A stretch of 64,000 nucleotides of DNA. Source: Haematococcus lacustris. Taxonomy: Eukaryota; Chlorophyta; Chlorophyceae; Chlamydomonadales; Haematococcaceae. The stretch is from NCBI GenBank assembly GCA_030144725.1, contig JASKMD010000017.1, positions 7,863,722-7,927,721 of the forward strand, written 5' to 3'. Shown in pieces: positions 56,301-64,000 of this stretch. Below the pieces are notes generated by a model that did no database searches, was not told the origin of the DNA, and saw only the letters and a program-made list of their open reading frames with translations. The position numbers were made by a program, and so were the translations under genes. The number at the start of each line of letters is the position of its first letter. Position 1 is the stretch's first letter.

Positions 56301-59300
56301 TCAGTACACGCAGGACTTGGAGCAGCTGGACTCCAAGTTTGATGAGGAGCGGCAGCGCAAGCAGTGAGCCAGTGCTGGGCATCACGCACACTGCTGAGCA
56401 CTTAGCAAAGGCAGACATAGACAAGCACGCTGAACATGCCACACCTTCCCAGCCATTGAGGCTTGTACTCAGCCATGAGCACAAGGCAAGTCAAGAGCTC
56501 AAAGATGTACTCAGCCACATGAGTCGCAACCCTGGCAGTTTCGCAGTTATAGAGCTACCTCACTCCCTTGGGCAACGAGCATATCACAAACGTCAGAACT
56601 GGAAGTGCTGGCAACTGCTCTCTTCTGCGTGCAGTGCGCTGGATAAGGAGAAGGAGGAAGCTGGTGTAAGGCGTGACAAGGCGCAGCAGGCGGTGCAGAA
56701 CAGCTACTATCAGGTACCCGGGCCTTCCCTCTCACAACACACCACCTTGCCAGCACAGCTCTGCTCGGCCACAACCCAGTGCAGGCATAGCTCACTCTGT
56801 GTAGGCATAGCTTACAACACATGAATGGCTGGGCTGGGCTGCGTAGCCCACCTAGCCCCACCTAGGCCTGACCATGGATTGCGTAAGTGATGTTGGCCCA
56901 GCCATAGCTGCAGGAGCTGCATTCATGCCCCCTCCTCCTCCCCCTCCTCCTCCCCCTCCTTCTTCCCCTGCTCCTCCTTCTCGCCTCTTGATCAGCGATA
57001 GCAGCTGCTTGCGTTAGGAGTGAATGTCAGGCCCAGTATCGTCCCCTAGTGTTGTCGCAGTTGGACAAGCTGGAAAGGCAGCTCAGAGAAACTGCGGCGG
57101 CTGCCAACAATGCCGTGATGCGTTTTGGAGGCAACCCGGTGAGGTAGCTTGTGCATCAGCCGCGGTGGGCTGCTGGGCATCAGTGTGGGAGCTGCAGGGC
57201 TGGAGCTGCTGCTGCTGTGCTCTGCCTATCTCTAGCAACAACACCTCAGGCCAGCCATATGCAGCAATGCATGGCAACGTGATGAGAGACGCAGGGCGCA
57301 GGGTATGGATGGCATGCCGGTGGCTAACACAGCTTGCTGCAGCCAGCACAGCCTGATGCGCGTTATGCTGCTGCTGCTACAGACGCTGCTGCTGGTGCTA
57401 CTGCTGGTGTAGGTAATGCAGCTGATGCAGACGATCACCACGTGCAGGCAGCGCTTTCAACACCCTCCCATTGGGCCATTGGGATTGCACATCAAGCTGG
57501 CTGATGCCCGGTAAGCTGTTGGCTCAGCCACTGCCCAACCACTGCCGATCATCACACCTGAACCTACATGAGGGAACAAGAAAAGCATACAACAGCATTG
57601 CCTAACCAGCTCTTCTCAATCACCCACAATGCCCCAGCACTACCGCTAATTGCTATGGTAGTTTCATGGCTGTGGTCCCTGTTAGCAGTTAATAGAACAT
57701 CTCAAACCCTGAGTCGCAGCAGGCCATCAGTGACCATGCCTCAGCATTGCCTGTCTATGTCCCCTTCTTCAATGTAGAAATACAGGTGGTGCTCAGTAGT
57801 GCTTCATACTGCCAAGCTTGGTGTGATGATGGGTGACGAAAATGATGATTGGGTACAATTGGGTATGTTGATGATCAAAAATGCAGGTGGGCTGTCGCGG
57901 TTGAGGTGGCGGTTGGGAGCCTGCTGAATCGCTTCATATGCCACACCAACAAAGACGCAGCAACCTTAAGGGACTTCGCACGTCAGGTGAGTATTGCACA
58001 CAAGGAAGGGTTTCGCCACCCCTCACACCTCGTCTGGCTGTTTGTCTTGCTCCCGGTCAAGCACCTCCTTGCCTTCCTTGCCTGTCAGCTCTATCACTGC
58101 AGCACGCTTAGCAGACCTGTGCTTCATGGCTGCCTCTTTCCCTAACCCTGTCTGACTCACAAGCACCGTAAGTTGACCTTGGGCATGTTGCTCATTGGCT
58201 TGTAGCCTTCTCTGCACACTCCACTTCTGCCTGGGCTAAGCATCATTGCCTTAGCAGCACTGTGCTTCCTGGCTCCATGCTTCATGGCTGCATACCTCCC
58301 TAACCCTGTTTGACTTGCAAGCCTCACAGGTTCGCATATGGCATCTTCCTCATTGGCTTAGACTCTCACTGCACACTCCACCGCTGCCTTGGGTTAACTT
58401 TGTTGCCTGTTGCCCTGCACGACGCTTGCTATGGTCTCTCCTAAATCCACCGACACTGCACAGCATGCTGATCGCATAGCAGCTCATGGCAGCTTCCATT
58501 GGCTGAGGCGTAGGAGGGCCATGCTGGGCCGTACTTACCTCACATATGGCGGCACACAAGGCAGCAGTAGTGTGTGCACATCTGGGCTTGACAAGTTTTC
58601 CCCCGCCATTCTTTCACATGGCTGCAATGGTATTGTGTTCCTTGCCGTGGAGCATGTGTGCAAGGTTTGGCAGGCGCGGTTAGCGCAACCGGAGAGCTGA
58701 AGGTGTGGCTGGCTGTAGTGGGATGTGGCCGGCCTTGGCTGTAGCTGCCCTTGCTGCGGCATGATGTTGCTGGTGCTGGTAGCACTGAGGCTGCAGCAGC
58801 GCCATGCTTTATGAACGCCTGTACTGATGTCATCATTCCCGTGTGTGCTGCTTGCTGCCAGGCGGGCTACAACATGCAGCACTTCACAATCGCCGTCACC
58901 ACCCCTGGCCTGCCACGCCACAACGTGCCCCGCAAAACTCCACAGGTCAGGCCTCAAGCATTTGAGCCCAGGGGTGGTGCAGTGGTGCAGCAGGGACCTG
59001 GCTTGCAAGCAGTGAGGAGTGATAGCACCTCATAACCATCATCACCAACATCAGTGCAGAGCACGGGCAAACTGGCAGGCCCGTTTATAAAACACACAAA
59101 AAGCCCAAGTTGCTGCGTAGCTGTGGTGTGTGTGTATGATGGCTTTGTATGTTGGGTTTATTTGCCATGCCCGGGTCTGCCTGCTGCTGCCGCAGGGAGT
59201 GCCCACGGTCATGGACATGTTGCAGTTCACGTGTGATCCCAGCACAGCCGATGTGATCTTCAACTACCTGGTTGACACAGGCAGGGTGAGCAGGGCATGG

Positions 59301-62300
59301 TGCTTGCTAGTCTGAACCCGACAGCAGCCTGTGTGCACAGTCGTGTCGCGCTCTTCACTGGCAACCCGACTATGCTCCCTTGCCTATCCACCCTGTGGTG
59401 TAACTGCTGTTACTCGCCTGGCCTTCCTCCTTCACCTCCTGCGGCTGCTGCAATCCTTTTGCGGCCGCCGCTGCTGCTGCTGCGCAGATCGAGTCAACTG
59501 TGCTGGCTGAAAACGGGGAACAGGGACGCGATGTGGTGTACAAGGGGGTGTTTGGGCCAGGCATGTCAGCCATCGACATCCAAGGCACGAACTTCAGGGT
59601 CAACGGCTCCACCAAGACCAGCCGTGTAAACAACAAGTGAGCCTCTGCCCCTAACCTCCTGAACACGTTGCCAGGAACTGGGCTGTCACCCTCTCTGTGT
59701 GAGAAGGCAGTTGTGGGTAAGGGTGGGTTTACACAGCTAGGCGCCTAATGTGTCTAGAGTTCAGTGCTCAGGGCCTGGTGCTGCTCCATTCCTATATTGT
59801 TGTGGAAGTCCAAGCACACAACCGTGCAACTCTGCAACATCTGTTCATTGTGCCCTCGCTGATTGTGCATGCAAGCATGCTCTAGTCTCAGCAGCCTGGT
59901 GATGACGCCTATGACGCAGCCTGATGTGGTCAGCTCGAAACAACATCATCACCATATGCCCTTGCTCATGATCGATGGCTGGCACCAAGTACTGCCCCTG
60001 CTGCTGACCCTTGGCTGGGTGTGTGTGCAGCGTGATGGCCCGACTAGGAGTGGACAACACGCAAGCAGAGCAAAAGGTGGGTCACGCCTGTGCAGGCCCA
60101 GTGCTGCTCCTGCCGCAACGCTTTCCCACCGCTGCATGTGGTTTCGTTCACGAGCTAGACCCCTGGCTACCTCCTGCATGCCTCCCTTTTCCCTGCCTCC
60201 CCTTCCCCAGCTCCTGTCAGCCTACTTACACCTCGCAAGGCGCTTGTTGGTGCCAAGGGAATGAGCCAATGATGCCAAAGGGTTAGGACAGCTGCCAGGG
60301 CGTGGTGTTGGCTCTGGTTGCTGCAGGCCATGGCCATGCTGACAGAGGAGCAGCAGCGGTATGACAGCCTGCGGGCAGAGGCTGATCAGGCCCGTGCGCG
60401 GTTTGCTCAGCTAGAGGCTGAGGTCAAGCGGGTGGACGCAACGTGTGTGTCCCTGCAGCAGCAGAAGGTGAGAGCAGCACCAGGCAAGGCTGGCATGCCC
60501 TCACTTAGGATGATCACAAAGAAGATGCTGCTCTGGTGGTGTGCTGAGTATCCTGAAAGCCCCCCAACCTATCAGCAGAGCAGCAGGGCGTGAAACACTT
60601 ACTGGAGGTGGTGCTAGCAGCCATGGAGTGATGCCGTGGGGGCTGGTCAAGAGTGGAAACTTGGCATGTCCCCTTTTCCAAGGCACATGTTTCGGAGGCC
60701 TAGTAGGGCCTCATGTTGCAAGGGACAACGCGGCTTAAAATGACAGACTCGGCAGCACACAGTAAGTTGGTTAGTTAGTTGGTTGACGTTGTGTCAGCGT
60801 GATATCTTACGTAGGCCGGGGCCATCACAAGAACGGTGGTGACAATGGTGTTAGTGTGCCTGGCCGCTACTGTGCACTGCAGAACCGGCTGAAGAAACAG
60901 ATGGAGGAGCTGCGCAACAAGTGCATGGCCGCGCAGCTGAAGGCTGAAGGCAACGGCGAGCTAGCAACCAAGGCTGCTGTCACCACACAGCGCATCCAGG
61001 GGGTGCAGGTCAGCAGCAGATGGCCACATAGGCAGAGTTACAGGCTCACATCTCATCAGCCATTGCTGCCCCCCTAGCACTTGTCCTAAACATAATTGCT
61101 TTAGGCGCCCAGCTTCTCGCTGCCTTCCAGCATGGCTGCTGCAGACGCCCCTGCCACCCACCCCTCCCCACCCCACCCCTCCCAGGCGCGGCCTTCGGTC
61201 CTGTAAGGTCGTGCTAGGACCAGCTGGGTTACTTCCTTGGTGCAGAATGTAAAAAGCTGGGCAGAGAGCTGCCGGCACGTAACGGACTGCAGCCACCAGG
61301 CAGGGTGTGGGTTAAAGACTTTAGGCACGGTGCGGGCAGGGCCTCAATGGGTGAGGGGGGGCTTTCCCTGCTTCCTGCTGCTGCCACCCTGTTGGCCCAC
61401 CCTGCTGCCTGGGTGGGCCTGCTGCAGATGGAGAAAGCGGACGCGCAGGCTGCTCTACGTGGCGCTCGCCAGAGGCTGGAGGACGCTGCTCGCAAGGAGA
61501 AGGAGCTGAAGATGGAGTATGCTGAAAAAATGTGCGCAATGCACAGTGACCACCTGCCTGGTGATGCAGTGTGCTTACTGTACTACTGCATGCACTCAGC
61601 TATGCATACCTGGCACCTGATCTCCTCTGATTGTGAGGATCAGGACCAATGCTGCCAGCATGGCCCCCTTGGTTGCCATGCCATGCAAGTTGCCTTTTTG
61701 ATTGCCAGGCAGCAGTGGAACAGCATGACCAATGTCGACCTCGGCACCAGTGAGGTGGATGCCCTGGTGCTGCTGGAGCAGCAGACGACGCAAAGGCTGC
61801 ATCAGGTGGTGCAGCAGCTGGCGGTGGTGAAGGCCAGGGTGCCAGCAGTGCAGCAAGAGTTGGAGGCCGCCAGGAATGACCTTGTCACCAAGTTGGCTTT
61901 TGCACAAAAGGTGAGTGGTCCAGCTGCGGGGTCGACAGGGAATTGAACCCTCTGCTGGCATTGTGGGCATGCTGCTGGTTAAAACTACCATGACAAAAAG
62001 CACAAAGGAATGTGAAGCAGAGGCTGTTGATAAAAAGAGGCTAGCTAAGCGCCATGGCTGCAATAGAAAAATGGCTGCAATTGGCACAATGGCTGCAAAT
62101 GGCGCAATGGCTGCAAATGGCACACCAGCTAGGTAAGTGTGGTAGATGTGTGCGGCTGCTGCTTCAAGCACAGGCAAGTGTGCTGTTGAGGAGTAGCTGG
62201 GCTGCTATGTGGTAAAGACTACTGGGCTGCGGGGCATACCCACCCAGGGTCAACATACCAGGCTACCTCTGCCCTAGGAAACCAAGCATGTTTCCCATGC

Positions 62301-64000
62301 CGCAGTTCTTGGCTCTCAGTGTGCCTCCTACCCTCAGCATTGCAATGCTGCTGCTACCCTGATGCTGCTGCCCTCCTACCTTGACTGCAGTTTTGTGAAG
62401 AGGCGGAACTGGAGAAGTATCAGGCAATGGCGGAGCAGTATTTGCGCGGCTTGGTGCGTAGGTTTCAACCTCCATCCCACATCTTCATCCCAGCTACATA
62501 GAATGCTGCCTACCCAGCTTTGCAGTGCCTCAGCTCTGGCCATCGGTAGCACTGCGCATGAGACTGCCAGGCAGCTTCTGACTGTTGTCGTCTAGACCTC
62601 TGTCTATGCTATGGCTCCTGCGGGCTCATGTGTTTGGACCTGTACCTCATATAAGCTCTGCAACATCCCAGACTGACGTGCCAGCTGGTTCTGCCCCTAT
62701 TTCCCTAGCTGTGGCTGCATGCAAAGCATGCTGACCTGATCCCTTGCTGCTGCCGCTGCTGGCATGGTGCGGTGCCAGCCCCAGTTGCCGTGCCAGCCCC
62801 TTCGCCGCAAGGGTCACGCCAGGAACACCCAGGACCAAGGAGGGGTGCATGGAGGTGCAGCAGAGGACGCCGCAGTGGCCGCAGTCATGAGCAACCCGGC
62901 GGTGGGTGCTGATCACACAGCTGTGACCAGCCTCTGGCCTCCCAGCCTTGCTGCCACCCCTGGCTTTTCCCTGCAAGCCTCCCTCCCGGGCACCACTGCC
63001 TGGCCAGCACCACCTCCAAGCCTGCGACTTCTGCTGCCAATGTGATGGTCAGTGATGGTTGTGGTGGATGGCGCTGTATGGTCCAGGCGCTTGAAAAAGT
63101 GGTGGTGAAACTGCAACAGCACATTGAAAGAGAGGAGAGCAACGCTGGGGGAGACCTGGACTCCTTGGAAAAGGAGGAGAACAGGCTGCAAAAGATTGTG
63201 AGTGCTGCTTCCTGTGGGGCTTGTCTGAGTACCCACTGAGCAGGCCAGTGCCAGCAGGCCATGCGTTTGCTGTGTGGCCCACTCAGCACGTGCAGCTGCA
63301 AGCAGGTTGAGTAGCAACGTAGCTGAGCTCAGGGAAGGTTTTGTAGCCTGGCGCCCTCATCCTGCCATGCTCGGGCCTTGCTCCTGGCACCGCAGTATCT
63401 GAAGAAGCTGAGAGCTTTCAACAACGCCGAGCAGGTGTGGAATACGCTGAGGGCGAGATACCGGCCCCGCATGGCGAAGTACCAGGCCACAGAGCGCAGC
63501 ACAGAGGATGCTGTGAACAACCTGTTCTTCAAGTACATGGTGAGCGGCAGGTGGTGCCGGGATCAGGGTGGGCTTGATCTCAGGTTGAGTGTGCTGTACC
63601 TGCGCCTGTCTCCTGCATCACCCCCTTGCAACATCCCTGCCTCTGCTGCTACTGCTGCCGTCCTTGCTGTCGCTAGCGCCCCTGCCAGTGCTGTTGGCGC
63701 CGCTGTTGCTGCTGCTGTTTCTGCTGAGAGTGGCGTGCTGCTTGCATCGGCAACCGCAGCACCGTCGAGCCTATCTGGGCCAGCTGAAGGTAAACCACGA
63801 TACGAGGGAGCTGACCATATACTTCCAGAAGAACGCAAACGACAAGCAAACCAAGCCCATCACGGACCTCAAGCAGTGCTCAGGTGGCTGCCAGACCTGC
63901 ATGTGGCAGGAAAGCATTAGTAGGCGCATCACCATCAGCAGCAGCAGCAGCCGACGCAGCAGCAGCAGTGGCATGGATGTAAATGGCACATGCAGCATGT
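51690..64000 (+). CDS. SMC6: SMC6, structural maintenance of chromosomes, 3' end outside window
   Basis: SMC6 pairs with SMC5 in the repair and replication-fork complex. Exon 1 (51690-51955) has VVNFMCHAHFALEFG; exon 2 (52049-52205) has the Walker A GTNGSGKS at residues 97-104. Then come 53978-54215 (NKGDDAYEPAIFG, VTQDMARDF), 54460-54563, 54797-54879, 55074-55263, 55537-55698, 56161-56363, 56635-56713 and 57061-57138 (coiled coil). The hinge spans about 57445-57514 (PIGPLGLHIKLADA), 57887-57986, 58862-58945, 59196-59285 and 59488-59636. The return coiled coil is 60031-60076, 60327-60467, 60883-61008, 61428-61531, 61709-61910, 62391-62453, 63087-63197 and 63396-63539. 63760-63883 has RAYLGQLKVNHDTRELTI and TDLKQCSG, the beginning of the ABC signature. 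Most neighbouring exons were checked for phase and join. Exons near 57.2-57.5 and 62.5-63.0 kb are unresolved. Walker B lies beyond 64000. Confidence 0.92.
56030..56160. repeat. degenerate AAGCAGCCTGCCCACC tandem repeat
   Basis: Imperfect repeats of AAGCAGCCT and GCCCACCAAGCAGCC fill the end of the SMC6 intron immediately before the 56161 exon. The splice acceptor CACCAAG lies in the last repeat copy. Confidence 0.7.

Noticed and set aside
56935..56990. CCTCCTCCCC tract as an independent repeat feature
   Set aside because: A pyrimidine-rich tract ahead of an SMC6 exon, as expected near a splice acceptor; no clear unit.

Overview
This window looks like nuclear DNA from a GC-rich, intron-dense green alga. 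A chlorophyte of the Chlamydomonadales is the best guess; a Haematococcus-like genome is possible but not proven. The evidence is many short GT-AG introns, Ala/Gln/Pro-rich linkers coded by CAG/CTG runs, hexanucleotide microsatellites, an SnRK2-like kinase, a eukaryotic EngB GTPase with an N-terminal extension, and many fragments of one TnpB/Fanzor-type family. No bacterial operons, rRNA, tRNA or CRISPR array were seen.

Layout. 1-750 is an array of 125 AGCCCT-type hexamers at the very edge. 821-12569 (-) is a GEMIN5-like WD40 gene that runs into that array and lacks its 3' part. It is head to head with eIF3e (12767-15284, +) across 197 bp. 16051-19025 is a hAT-type DNA transposon with terminal inverted repeats and a perfect 8-bp target duplication. 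19192-21493 (-) is the 3' part of a multi-pass membrane protein gene. 24060-30876 (+) is a KNL1/Spc105 kinetochore scaffold gene. 31109-32612 (+) is a small gene with a ZNHIT3-like C-terminus. 33272-35902 (+) is an SnRK2-like protein kinase. 37903-40669 (+) is a probable NTF2-like protein with an amphipathic tail. 41577-43022 (-) is a decayed unknown gene. 43536-43985 is a LINE reverse-transcriptase fragment. 44703-47437 (-) is an EngB/YsxC GTPase gene. 49707-53368 (-) is an unknown membrane protein gene whose exons are interleaved with the start of SMC6 (51690 to the window end, +). The SMC6 C-terminal ATPase half lies outside the window.

Scattered among these genes are five relics of the Fanzor/TnpB-type C-terminal half (zinc ribbon plus RuvC-III), at about 21.9, 36.9, 47.8, 49.2 and 50.9 kb. 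Two of them share a 3' non-coding tail that ends in an 80-bp imperfect palindrome, and a third shares the start of that tail.

The cellular genes are housekeeping and chromosome-maintenance genes: snRNP assembly, translation initiation, kinetochore, SMC5/6, organelle ribosome GTPase. They do not form a pathway. Exon boundaries were placed by eye from reading-frame continuity, GT/GC-AG sites and family similarity recalled from memory; no search was run.
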